Source: Gnomoniopsis sp. IMI 355080 (Eukaryota; Ascomycota; Sordariomycetes; Diaporthales; Gnomoniaceae). From it: a DNA stretch of 64,000 bases. The DNA lies in NCBI GenBank assembly GCA_027946555.1, contig JAPEVC010000153.1, positions 25,446-89,445 on the forward strand, read 5' to 3'. The notes under the pieces were generated by a model. That model saw only the letters and a list, made by a program, of their open reading frames with translations. It made no database searches and was not told where the DNA came from. Numbering within the stretch: the first letter of the stretch is position 1; every line of letters starts with the position of its first letter. Both the position numbers and the translations under genes were made by a program. Below, in pieces: positions 46,285-57,701 of this stretch.

Positions 46285-49200
46285 TCAGTTCATGAATTTC
46301 GTTCCCTCTTGCTTAAACCAGTCCCGACTCGCATCTACCATGAAATCCGTAATATTAAACTCATTACCCCCTTCCGCTTCTACGCCGCTCATCGACGCGT
46401 GACCGTTCTCCCCGCCATCTTCTCCAGCAGCCTGCTGGCTTCCAACCTCGGGCGCCCCGGGTGCGCCCATAGGCAGGCGCGGCAGATTAAACCAGTCAAA
46501 CACATCCAAATACTCTAGATCATTCGGCTGCGGCGTCCGCGCCGGCGTCACGCTGGGGTATCGGCTATTTCGCCCCGTGGGAAAGCTCCCCAAAGCTGCC
46601 CCCGAGGGTCCTGGTGTGGCCCCGCTGCCACCCGAGATGCCCATCCCATTGGTGTTGTGTGCAGGTTGCCTGCTAATCAGTAAATCGAGGTCGAATGCCG
46701 TTCGGCGCATGTCGGCGAGGATCTTGACGCTCGTGGGCTGGACACCTCCATTACTGGTGTGCTCGCTGCTGCCCCCAGCGGCTGCCGCTGCTTCTGCACT
46801 ACGGTACTCGTCGAGGACGCGCTCGAGGAGGCTGCAATAGCGCGCCGCGACAGGCCAGTAGCGGCCCATATCGCGCAAACAGTCCACGAAGAAAGGTAAT
46901 TGCGCGCTGAGCTTGTGTTCAACGGTGCTACTGTGCACGAGCAACAGGCGCGCAGCAACCCACAGTGTAAAGGCGAAGGGCGGCCCAAGTTTGGTGAGGA
47001 GATTGTTATTAGTGACAAATTCGCACAGGGCTTGAATGTTTTCAACGGCGCCGTGGCAGCGCTGAGAAGCGCTGTATGAAGGGTGGAAAATGGGCGAGCG
47101 CGTAGTCGGGTAGGCTGCCGAGGAGTGCAGACGAATCACGGCTGTATGATACGTCGCATGGAGCATCACCCAGCCGCAATTGAGCTGCTTGGCGCTACCA
47201 GGTTGAAAGAGTTTAGCCATGTTGCCGAACTCGCCGGGGAGGCCAAACTTCCACGACGTTAGTGTATTATCGAGCTCCTTGTAGCGCATCTGCCATTGCT
47301 CGACGTCGGAGAGGGCGGAGATGTCGACGGGTTGTTTGAGAAATACGTGGATCTTGGATAGAATGCCGAGAATCTCGATATAGTAAGAGAATGCCCCCAA
47401 GTTCTGTGGATTATCCGTCTTGTACTCGGGAGATTGGCCGTTATGAGGCTCGTGGTGTGCGTCATGAAGGTAATGGTAGTCACTGAACCAGCGCGTTTCG
47501 ACCTTCTGATTCTTCATCCAGAGGTCATCGCGACAGGGGAGCGTGCGATCAATCTCGCGGTCGTCGAGGGCAAACTCGAATGCAGTGGCAATGGTAGCGT
47601 ACCGATCGAGTAAGTAGATCATCCAGAAGAGTCGCCGGCGGCTTTCTTCCTCAATAAAGTCCCGAGGCTCAGGTAGTATCATGGCGCGAAGAGTGTAAAT
47701 GGAGGTGAAGTTGGGGCTGACGGTAAAGGAACTTGACTCGACGGCTAGTCCAAGCTGGACGACGGAGCGAGTGATCAACGCCATGATGTTCCAACCCGGC
47801 GGTCCATTGCTGTCGCCACAGAGATCAAGGGACAGGATGACGAGTGCTTGAAGAGACTTGACTGATGAGTTCTCCATGCCATATAGCAGCACTCTTTGTT
47901 TGGATATGGCGTGGTAATGTCGCCTTCGTTCGTCGGTCAACCTAGCATCTGTTGAGTACCTCAATGTCGTGGCCACAATGGCATGAAGTAAGATCTTGTC
48001 CGTTTCCTCAATCATCGACGGCCCAAAAAGTGAGTCCAGTGTCGACTTGCGGTGTAGTATTGGACACCATGTGTTGATTTGTTTGAAATACAGGTCGACC
48101 AAAGCATAAAGAAGGTCATAAGGCGGGAGATCTTGATCCGAAGACAGACTCTGATCTTGCTGCGAATGTGGCACATTCACAGTGGGCGAGGCCATTGTCG
48201 TGTTATTGGTGTTGTAGTATTCCTGCGCGGCTGCACTCGGAGGTATGCCCTGCCCTGATGACACTCCTGACATGCCCGAGATATGACTATGATTCGTGGG
48301 CGACATACCAGCCACACTCACGACCGGGGCGATGCCATCATGTAGTCCAGGTGTGGGTGGAGGTATTCCAAAGTCCATGGCCTGATGGCCAACTGAATAA
48401 GTCGAAGGTTTTTGGAGGAAGAGTGCAGTCTCGGCTTGTGCCTGCTGCGTCCGCATTGAGTCCACATTGACAAAGATGGGCGGGGCTGCGTCTCGTGGTG
48501 TGCCATGCTCGCTAGGTAGGCTGGCGTTGCTTCCCCGAATACTTGATGAAGGGTTGTGGTGGGACACCAACCCCTGTGGGCCAGGCTGGCGTGCATTCAA
48601 GGTCGCGTGTATGATCTCCGAGTGATTCCGCAGGATTTCCTCGAGCTTATCGAGTCTCTGCTCAAGCTCACGCCCGTAGCCAGCGCGCAGGCCTGGCTTT
48701 TTGCGTTCTTTATACTCGCACAGAGCACCATTTCGACTGCACCAGCCGCATGAGGGCTGGCCGCGGTCGCATTTGACCTGTTTTAATTTAAGTAAGTACA
48801 AAGCCTTTTGCATATGCACAATCTCCAACGGTCATCGTGGGTAGGAGCCGGGATGAGGGTGTGAACTAGAAGCATATAACATGAGACGAAATGAAATTGT
48901 GACCTCACCTTTCTTTGCTTACATAGCTCGCACCTTGAGATAGAATTATCGTCAGCTCTTTTTCTCTTTTTTGACTCGACCCCAGGTGAATCAGGCGCGG
49001 CACATGAGTCCTCCTGGTTAAATCCATCCGTAGAGGACGGTGCCGGCCAGTGCACATGGGGAGACATGAGAACGGTGGTACACATAGAGAACAGCAGATG
49101 CAGATCAAAGATGAGTGTATGTCTTTTGACATGATGTGCATAGGGTGAGTGAAAGTGATGGAAGAGAAAGGTCTAGCACCAAGGAGGAGTGCACGCAGGT

Positions 49201-49639
49201 AGATAAAAGGGATCTGGAAGCCAGATTCCTGACCAACAATTCCAAGTACACAAAACCACAGCCAAGGAAGATCTATACTTCGAAAGGTAGACAGGTACCG
49301 ACGATTTGGAGGGTCATGGATACAGAAATAGATGCGAATATGGAGGGCGGCTTTGGATCAGGCTCAAAAGAGAAATCGGGTCGTAAGCCACATAATCCAG
49401 GGGGAGGATAATACGTACGAGACCGATATTGGGCGCTTTCTTTTGCCATTTCGATTGGAAACCTCGCCCACAAAGTCGTCCTCATCGCTCGCTGGGTCAT
49501 CTCCGCTCATCCGATGGCCACCACTGTCGTCGTCTGGGCTGCCTCGACCATCCTCAGTTTGCGTTTTGACATTGACAGTGGAGGCTGGTGGAGACACCCC
49601 TTGAGCCACACTTGCTTCTGGGCCAGGGGAAGAAGACAT
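46285..49639 (-). CDS. Zn2Cys6 fungal transcription factor
   Basis: Nuclear regulator with an N-terminal binuclear zinc cluster. The preferred model has exons 49639-49419, a 25 nt micro-exon 48933-48909, and 48777-46285, giving 912 residues in phase. The cluster spans all three exons: C75, C78, C85, C92, C95 and C102 in CELCKQRK, VKCDRGQPSCGWC and NGALC, preceded by basic GKRKRP. A linker and coiled coil follow (GYGRELEQRLDKLEEILRNH). A Gln/Ser/Pro-rich region leads to the fungal-specific regulatory domain from about residue 305 (YALVDLYFKQINTWCPILHR, TRSVVQLGLAVE, ESRRRLFWMIYLLDRYATI). The tail is Gly/Pro-rich. It lies between two L-rhamnose catabolic genes and could regulate them, but nothing in the sequence proves that. 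An alternative first exon exists (see findings). Confidence 0.87.
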
Positions 49640-51520
49640 TTTGACTGGCCTCGGAGACACGGGGGTGAGAAGGAGGAGGGCGTGGGACTAGTCACGAGAG
49701 GGTGTGGTGGCCCTGGGAAGGTGAGAACGTGTTGGGCTGGGAACAAGGCTGTCGTAAGCTGTGTCCCATCCTCGATCTTGTCGGTCTGGAGATCTGGAGA
49801 TCTGCTTTGCTTGTTGGTGCTACACAGTGCTCCTGATGCAGATCGGGCTCTCAACGGTCCAAATGTCCCGAGGCTGTGGAAGGGTGGTCGGGCGCGTGTC
49901 TCACGGGTGATTGGCCTCGATCCGGCAGGGCTGTAAACCTAGTGCTTGAAGGAACACACCAGCAACGCGTATTAGCAGCGTCGTTGTGAGAAAAGAGCTG
50001 AGTCTGGCTCGGGTTAATGTTATGCGGAGAGTTTCGAGGGCTTGGGCTTCTCGGGTCTTTATTGTGTAAGAGGTATTTTAGGGTTTCTTTGTGAGCGGGA
50101 GCAGGCAAGGGGCTGGGAAAAGGCCTTCTGCGCGAGACTCCCAGGCCAGCAAAGCGGCACCGAAGAACGGCCAGAATTTGGTGAAATTGGGGCATGATTG
50201 AAGCCAATGGGACAAGATTTGGGGCCAACGAATACGACCTCGACAATCCCTGTTTTTCGAACGTGCGGGGGAAGGGATGTGGATTCTGGGGTAAGTGGGG
50301 TTGATATTGGCCTGCTGCCCTGCAAAAATGGAAGTTTGTGGGGGAGGAGGGGTCACACAGGCAGCTACAATTTGCTTGACCCTTTGTCAATCAATACTTG
50401 ACAATCCCAGCCTTTATGAAATCAACATGCTCTCGCTTTGCTAGGCTATTCACCTCAACTATTTACAGATACCATGGGAATATTCGGAATTGCCCGGGCA
50501 CGGACAGGTCCATCAACCTCACCCAACTCACAACACCTTCGAAAGAGTAGATCACTTGTGTGCTGAGCTCAAGATGTGGTTATACCTACACAATCCTGTT
50601 CTTCCATCCTCTGAAGACCTCCTTTCCGCATTTATACACGGCCAGCCAGGGCGGCGGGCGTGATGGACTAGGCAAGACTACATGAAGGCGCTGCACAGTG
50701 ATGCGAACTTGCATTCAATTTCCATTGATGATCCACCATTACCCGTGTACGACCCAATCGAGAGATGGTTCCGAAGGTGATGTTATGGCATTGGCGATCG
50801 GGCTGGTATATATCGGTGGAATGGCATGTAACGTCTCGCAAGCCACACTAATCTGCCTCAAAACGTGTCTTTGCGTCGTCACGCGACGTACGACACGCAG
50901 ATGCATATCATCACGGGAAGTTCCGGCCATCAAGCAATCTGGAGAAACCCCCATGGTTATAGCACGGACTGCTTTTGAGGACGGAGAGAAATAAACCTGT
51001 CTCCCGCTTCCGCTAGAACATACTTGTCAGCATTCTGAATTGGTGGCGTTGACCCTTATTAGCAGTTCCTCAATCTGCATGAGAACTATGCTACAGCCGA
51101 TAGATGGTTCCTCAGCTATGTCCATGCAGTAAACCATGGGTCTTATCTGTTTTTCTTGTGTTTCTTGTGTCCTATAAGCCCGCCGAGCCTAGAAGGTAGC
51201 CAGGCGGCGTGCCAAAGCGGTGAACGTCGAAGGCAAGGCAGGCCAATTACGTGAAAGATCACCCGGCCTCGCCTCGGGGTATCAACAGCCCGAACCCGAA
51301 TGTGCGATAGCTCCACACTAGGGACCAACTGCACCGATCTCGAGTCGTATAGTACTGAGATTCCCGAGGTTACCACAGTAGTCTCTCTATTGACGTGACG
51401 ATATCTTTCTGGCTTGAACTTCTTCTCAAGAAAAAATCCAATAAGATACCTCTACCAGGACCTCTTGTTGCATACTGACCATTCTTGGTCTATCCCTCTA
51501 TCCGTTCCTATACACCAATC
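49640..51520. other. Divergent spacer: Zn2Cys6 gene and L-rhamnonate dehydratase
   Basis: About 1.9 kb between two head-to-head genes, so it contains both promoters. Minus-strand open frames near 49851-50390 are Pro/Ser-rich, lack start-splice support and are probably leader sequence. No factor site can be assigned with confidence. Confidence 0.5.
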
Positions 51521-52913
51521 ATGGCCGCAAGAGACTTCCCCACCATCAAGGCCATCCGGTCATATATCATAGGCGGCGTGGGCTCAGGTAAGAAATAAGA
51601 ATGAGACCGTCTTCTCAACGATCATGATGGAAATTCTAATTGCATTCAGGTGGTGACTATCACAATGTGAAGGGAGGCCACTGGTAAGCCGCTTCTGCTC
51701 TGTCTCTCCCTCCTCTCAATCCCGACTAATCATCAACCCAAGGCTTATCGACTCACCCATTTCCACCCCGGCCTCACAATGGGAGCAATACCGCAAGTCC
51801 CGTACGAGCTGGGGCATCAACGTCCTGGGCTCATTCCTCGTCGAGATCGAAGCCACCGACGGCACTGTAGGCTTCGCTACAGGCTTCGGTGGCCCACCCG
51901 GCTGCTGGCTCGTGCACCAGCATTTCGAGCGCTTCCTCATTGGCGCAGATCCGCGCAATACGAACCTGCTCTTTGAGCAAATGTACCGTGCCTCCATGTT
52001 CTACGGCCGCAAGGGTCTGCCCATTGCTGTCATCTCGGTGATCGATTTGGCCCTGTGGGATCTGCTGGGCAAGATCCGAAATGAACCTGTCTATCGCATG
52101 ATTGGTGGCGCTACCAAGGAGAAGCTCGACTTTTATTGCACCGGACCCGATCCACCCGCCGCCAAAGAGATGGGGTTTTGGGGCGCAAAGGTTCCGTTGC
52201 CATACTGTCCTGAGGAGGGACACGTGGGCTTGAAGAAAAATGTTGAATTTCTACGCAAGCATCGTGAGGCCGTCGGTCCGGACTTTCCTTTGATGGTGGA
52301 TTGCTACATGTCCCTGAACGTGTCGTATACCATTGAGATTGCCAAGGCCTGCCTTGACCTGAATATCAACTGGTGGGAGGAATGCTTATCACCCGACGAC
52401 ACGGACGGCTTCGCACAGATTAAGCGTGCCCATCCGACATTGAAGTTTACGACGGGCGAGCACGAGTACAGCCGCTATGGCTTCCGGAAGCTCATTGAAG
52501 GCCGCAACTTGGATATCATCCAGCCGGACGTCATGTGGCTAGGCGGAATGACCGAGCTGCTCAAGGTTTCAGCCATGGCGGCGGCGTACGACATCCCCGT
52601 GGTGCCACACGCGAGTGGGCCGTACAGCTACCACTTTGTCATCAGCCAGCCCAACACGCCTTTCCAGGAGTACTTGGCCAACAGCCCCGACGGAAAGAGC
52701 GTGCTGCCCGTGTTTGGCGATTTGTTCTTGGATGAGCCGATTCCCAACAAAGGATTTTTGACCACCAAGGACTTGGATAAGCCTGGTTTCGGTCTCACGC
52801 TCAACCCGGCTGTGAGGTCGAAGTTGATTAGCAGTAATTATCTGCTCAATCCCCCTGTGCCGAAGAGCCTCACGTCTGCGGAGGAGGAGGAGGCAAGAAA
52901 GACCAAGTCATAG
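51521..52913 (+). CDS. LRA3: L-rhamnonate dehydratase (enolase superfamily)
   Basis: Mg-dependent dehydratase turning L-rhamnonate into 2-keto-3-deoxy-L-rhamnonate, the third step of the non-phosphorylative L-rhamnose pathway. Exons 51521-51587, 51650-51683 and 51743-52913 join in phase to 423 residues. The N-terminus reads MAARDFPTIKAIRSYIIGG, then GGDYHNVKGGHWLIDSPIS, a hallmark of rhamnonate dehydratases. The capping domain includes TGFGGPPGCWLVHQHFERFL. The barrel shows PLMVDCYMSLNVSYTIEIA, NWWEECLSPDDTDGF and FTTGEHEYSRYGF, carrying the Asp, Glu and Glu metal ligands; DIIQPDVMWLGGMTE and VVPHASGPYSYHF hold the catalytic His. The C-terminus is SAEEEEARKTKS. The small 34 nt second exon is secured by the conserved VKGGHW junction. 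It lies 9 kb from LRA1. Confidence 0.94.
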
Positions 52914-54752
52914 ACTGAACTTGTGGTAGATGTCTAGTAGCATGGTACGGTTACTATAGCGTTACCCGGATATACGCTCCATAATCAATATTTGCATACT
53001 TATGTCTGCGTCTAGGGTAAAACTGACAAATTGTATTATTCATGATCCGATTGCTTTGGCCTTGACTTCATATGAGTTCCTTTGGCAAATTTGGTGATGG
53101 CACGCTACATGTCAAACAATTTCGTCCCCTGCGCGAAGAAAACTTTTATCACTTACCTACCTACTATGGTATGTCGGGGAGACAACATCTTGGAATAGGC
53201 TTCTTTCAGTCCAGGCCGATAAAGTCAAGATAAACTGCCCAGAAAGGCACTTGCTGATTAGTGATGGTCTGATCAGGCTTGACGAAAGCGCCCTTAGATG
53301 GTCCCATGCCTCGATTCATTGTCTACATGGACCCTTATGATTTCCGGAATAAGCCAGATGAGAGTCGCTGGACTTTTGCTAGAGAGCTAGATCCAAATCT
53401 TGCACCGAAAAAGGCCAGACAGTACTGGTGTGCGCAGTCGTGTGCGAGTAAATGGGCAAGTGCGGACGATACAGAAGCGGCTTGGTGATGAGTAGTGTTA
53501 ATATATGGAATACGAGATCGGAGATTTTGTGAACAGCGAAGTTATCTCTGAGATCGATGTCAGAGAGTTGACAAAAGCTCAGGTAAAGAATGCACAGAGT
53601 ATCCGTCAGACGATCGACGTGACTAGATTTCGCTTGTGCGATGTGGGGACGACTGTCGGATTGGCTAAGTACTTTGGTACCTGCAGTACTAGTAGTAACG
53701 GCTCCTCGAATCTTGGTTAAAACTACGACTGTTGCTGCTCTTGGTCAATGCATGAAAAGCACACTTTCTTGCGCTACATTAACAATTGTTCCGAATTCTC
53801 TACTCGAGCCCGTGTGACATTGTTGTTTTTCAGGTTCTAGAGGTATAGATAGGTACCTAGGTACCTACTTATATAGACGGATACCCAAGACATACCCAAT
53901 TTGGCTTTGAGATCTGCTAGATTGCCTCATGCACTTCCCGTACTGCTGAAAGTCTTGATTGCAAATACTGTGTACCTTACTCGACAGTCTTCTACAGCAC
54001 TTTTCTTCCTCCAAAGGTCTTCTAGAAACCTTCCTTTTTTAGAGGTAGGTCCATCGAGTCCATCCAGCTAACGACGTTCTTTCATCATGGCGGCGCGGGC
54101 CGGGTTCTGAAGCCACCTGCCTAAAATGGAAACACAATTTCGCAATTCACCACAAATCGTGGACTCGCGTCTCGCCACTCCCCTGGGGCGTGTCATCCCG
54201 GAAGATATAGCCCCTCTTCAGTTCCTTTCTCGCCCCAGCAACGCCAGCTCCATGACGGGCATGATCATCGATTGCTCTGCAAACTTGCATATGCAGTCAC
54301 AGGGGCCATACATTTTGAACATCTGTTTTTGGAAATTTTGGCGGAGGACGGGACAATGATCTTGAGGACCTAATAATGCTTGCAGGAGAAGCTGAAGGAC
54401 TGTAAGACAGTAAGGAGAAGCATTGACCCTCTCGGGCCTCTCGGTCGGAGCAAATGCCACCATGAGCCTTGCTTATTCCCTTATCTTTGGGTGTCATTCG
54501 TTTCTTGTGATTGCTATCACTAGTGGCAGGGAACCTTGCTTGTATCCCACCTTGTTCAGTGGGGTTGTCCACTTCTAGCTGGGACTGCTACTCAGTGTAC
54601 GAATAAATGTGGATGCGGTCGTAATTTACAATGGCGTCTGCGTATACAATGTATATAAGACATATGATGTCGGGCCCAACCCTTTCCAAGGGGATGGTTT
54701 CCTTCTCACCCACCTACGGCCACTCGTTCATACCGTGACATACATCTTCAAG
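52914..54752. other. Spacer with short unassigned frames and an SDR relic
   Basis: No complete gene. ATG-started frames at 53306-53488 (60 residues, starts MPRFIVYMDPYDF) and 53505-53720 (71 residues) have no recognised domain. ACCTACCTACTATGGTATG lies near 53156-53174, and AGGTACCTAGGTACCTAC near 53851-53868. The segment 54126-54302 is described separately. Confidence 0.45.
54126..54359 (+). pseudogene. Relic of a short-chain dehydrogenase C-terminus
   Basis: This 77-codon frame contains TPLGRVIPEDIAPLQFLSRP, then NASSMTGMIIDCSANLHMQ. The order PLGR..PEDIA..FL......TG..I....LHM is the C-terminal signature of classical SDR enzymes (PLGRxGxPEDIAxxxxFLASxxASxxTGxxxxVDGG). The usual DGG is replaced by CSAN, and no Rossmann fold, YxxxK or upstream exon is visible nearby. 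It is therefore best read as a degraded or truncated remnant. It is not an obvious copy of LRA1 in this window, whose end differs. Confidence 0.45.
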
Positions 54753-56743
54753 ATGCGTTGGTCCAACCTCCTGTCTTCGACCCTGGCCCTCACCGGCGCT
54801 GCCTCGGCCGCACGATCGACCCGCCATGTCGGCAACTTCGAGAAGCGACTCGAGCGCAGTGGACGCGGTGCATCGGTTGGCGATGATGCACGGCTGAGAA
54901 CCCGGGAGCATGTGCATATGGGCAAGCGTGACAACACCACGCAGCCCCAGTTTCTGACGAACTCGACCGCAAGTAAGCAAGCCATTTAGCTATAAGTTGA
55001 CGCGAATGCCAAAAGTGGGATTGCTGAACCCTGTCTGACAATCACCAGAATTCGTCGTGAACGGTACTGGAATTCCAGATGTGGACTTCGATGTCGGTGA
55101 GAGCTATGCTGGATCGATTCCCGTCACGACGGAAGAGGCCGGGGACTATCTTTTCTTCTGGTTCTTCCCCAGCACCAATCCTGATGCGGACAAGGAAATT
55201 CTCATCTGGCTGAACGGAGGTGTAAGGACTCGTTCCCCTACAACATGAAAGCTACATGCTCACCACGCTCATAGCCCGGCTGCTCGTCTCTGGAGGGCAT
55301 TTTGCAAGAAAACGGCCCCTTCCTCTGGCAATACGGAACCTTCAAGCCTGTGGAGAACCCTTACTCCTGGCACAAGCTCACCAACGTTCTCTGGGTCGAA
55401 CAGCCCATTGGGACGGGATTCTCCCAGGGCAACGTGACCGCCACATCTGAGGAGGATGTGGCTGATCAGTTCAGGTCCTGGTTCAAGAACTTTGTCGACA
55501 CCTTCGCTATCCAGGGCTACAAGATCTACATCGCCGGAGAGTCGTATGCTGGACAATTCGTGCCTTACATTGCCAGTGGCTTTTTAGACACCAATGATAC
55601 AACGTACTACGATCTGCAGGGCATCATGGTGTACGACCCATCTATTGCGTACGATGATCTTCAGGCCGAGATTACGACACTACCATTCGTGGAGGCTTGG
55701 AGCAGTGAGTGACCTAGTAGCGTTGCCATACTTCGGAAACGAGCGCTAATCGTAAATACAGATCTCTTTGCTCTCAACGATACTTTCCTCGCCGACATCC
55801 GTGCTCGCGATGCTTCTTGTGGATATGCTGATTTCCGCGAGAAGTATCTGCAGTACCCTCCGACCGCCTTCCTCCCATCATACGAGGATCTCCCGGGTAT
55901 CAACAACGAGAGCTGTTACGGCATCTACAACGATGTCTTTAACGCCGTCTCGCTTATCAACCCTTGCTTTGACATCTACCAAGTCGCTACGACTTGCCCC
56001 GTGCTGTGGGACGTTCTCGGCTGCAAGTGAAATCCAGTGATTGGCTGTTCTGTAGAAAAGGGTGTGCTAACGACGACCACACAGTCCCTGGAAGCTTCGA
56101 ATATCTTCCCGAAGGCGCCTCGATTTACTTCAACAGGACAGATGTGAAATTGGCCATCAATGCCCCGCTCATCGAGTGGACTGAGTGCTCCGAAATCAAC
56201 GTCTTTGTGAACGGCGACGACACCTCGCTTCCCTCCGCGACGACTGTCCTGCCTGGCGTGATTGATCGCACGCAGAACGTCATCATCGGCCACGGAGCCC
56301 TGGATATGATCCTGTACGTATTTTTTTTCTTTTCCCCCCATCCACCCGTTCTCTCAATACGGCCTTCCATCTAACCACCCCATAGCATCGCAAACGGCAC
56401 CCTTCTTCAGATCCAAAACATGACCTGGGGCGGCCTCCAAGGCTTCCAGTCTACGCCCAGCGACCCCTTCTATGTGCCCTACCACACGGACGTTTCGGAC
56501 TCCACCCTGGCGGGCGCCGGTGTATTCGGAACCACCATCAGCGAGCGTGGCCTGACCTTCGTTGGCATCGATTTGTCTGGACATATGGTTCCGCAGTACG
56601 CACCGACTGCGGCTTTCCGTCATGTCGAGGTTCTGCTGGGACGGGTGAGCAGCCTTAGCTCGACGGATCCGTTTACCACGGCCATCGATTCGAATGTGGC
56701 CCAGGTTGCCAGTCTGGCCGGCGAGAGTGGGAACTTTCCTTGA
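54753..56743 (+). CDS. Secreted serine carboxypeptidase (S10)
   Basis: Serine-type exopeptidase removing C-terminal residues, predicted secreted or vacuolar. Six exons fit in phase: 54753-54972, 55049-55221, 55275-55704, 55762-56022, 56085-56313 and 56386-56743, giving 556 residues. The signal peptide is MRWSNLLSSTLALTGAASA, followed by a charged propeptide. The oxyanion and substrate region ILIWLNGG|PGCSSLEG spans an exon junction. The triad is Ser221 (GESYAGQF), Asp435 (HGALDMIL) and His504 (SGHMVPQYAP); IANGTLLQIQNMTWGG is a family block. Several N-x-S/T sites are present. Intron 4 (56023-56084) appears to begin GCAAGT instead of GT; only that choice restores the frame to WDVLGFPGSFEYLPEG. 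Confidence 0.92.
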
Positions 56744-57701
56744 GATTATCTCTCGCTTCCGTGATGGTGACTGGAGTGTGGACTTATGTCTGGTTAATTG
56801 AAACCTGTAAATTCAATTCTTTGAATATATCCTTGAATGAGGCTGTTTAATCACCTTCTTTCCCGTGAGTGAATCGAGCACACGAGTGACAGCAGTCGCA
56901 TTAGGTAGGCTTGTACAGCGTCAGTCAGCGGCCCTCAGTGTTGCACCGTTCACCCTTCCTCACTATCAATCCCAGCGTTATGAGTGTCAGTGCTTGAGAC
57001 AACGGTATGCAGGTACAGGCGGCGGGGCTTCCAATGACCTTTGCGAACTGCCCTAGGCTTTCGAAGAGACTTCAATTGCGTCTCGATGATGTTTCATCCC
57101 TTCAGGTCTGCTCGATTCTGCTCGTGAAAGCAAATTTTGACCATCGATACATCACACTACTAGTAGTCGTGGGAGGATAACTCGGGCGATCGCGTCGGTA
57201 AGAAACAACATCGGTCACGATTTATACCAGTCATAATCAAGGGTGTTCAATTTGAGACGCGCAGGTTAGAACTCCAGCCACACCGCGTCATAAAAGCGCG
57301 GGCCCGTCCCTTGCGTATGCTACTTTTGTGCTCTTTTCCCGCACCATATTGTACAGCAATAGAGAGGGGAATCATCAATAAAATCAAAAATGGAATACCA
57401 TATTCCACCTTCTGCAAGCCTCCCACACACAGCCCAGCTTGCCAATGCCATAATGGGGCCGTATACTCTGCCAGCCAACCCAACAAAAACGCCATGCTTG
57501 AGATGATAGGGTGATGTACAACAAAATAGTCGTCAGTCTCGTTTTTCTCGTCCGTCAGCTAGTCAGCACTCGATCATGCACTGGAGACGGTAGAGTCCGA
57601 TGGTCCGATGGGCCACAGGCCGCCGGTCCCAGTGCCAGGTGCTGTGCTTGTCGCAGTTGCACTTTCCACCACCATGCTTTTACGCTGTCAAGAAAATATC
57701 C
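56744..57701. other. Convergent spacer
   Basis: About 950 bp between the carboxypeptidase stop and the PRELI-domain stop. An 82-residue hydrophobic frame at 57247-57495 on the minus strand is rejected for lack of context. No gene seen. Confidence 0.45.

Noticed and set aside
49851..50390. Minus-strand frame of 179 codons upstream of the Zn2Cys6 gene
   Set aside because: Pro/Ser-rich with no domain; it is more likely the 5' leader or promoter of the regulator.
53306..53720. Two consecutive small plus-strand frames (60 and 71 residues)
   Set aside because: They begin with ATG but show no known motif and no splice signals joining them, so they are mentioned only as part of the spacer.
57247..57495. 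Hydrophobic 82-residue minus-strand frame
   Set aside because: It could encode a membrane helix, but there is no family match, no splice partner and it lies in a 3' flank.
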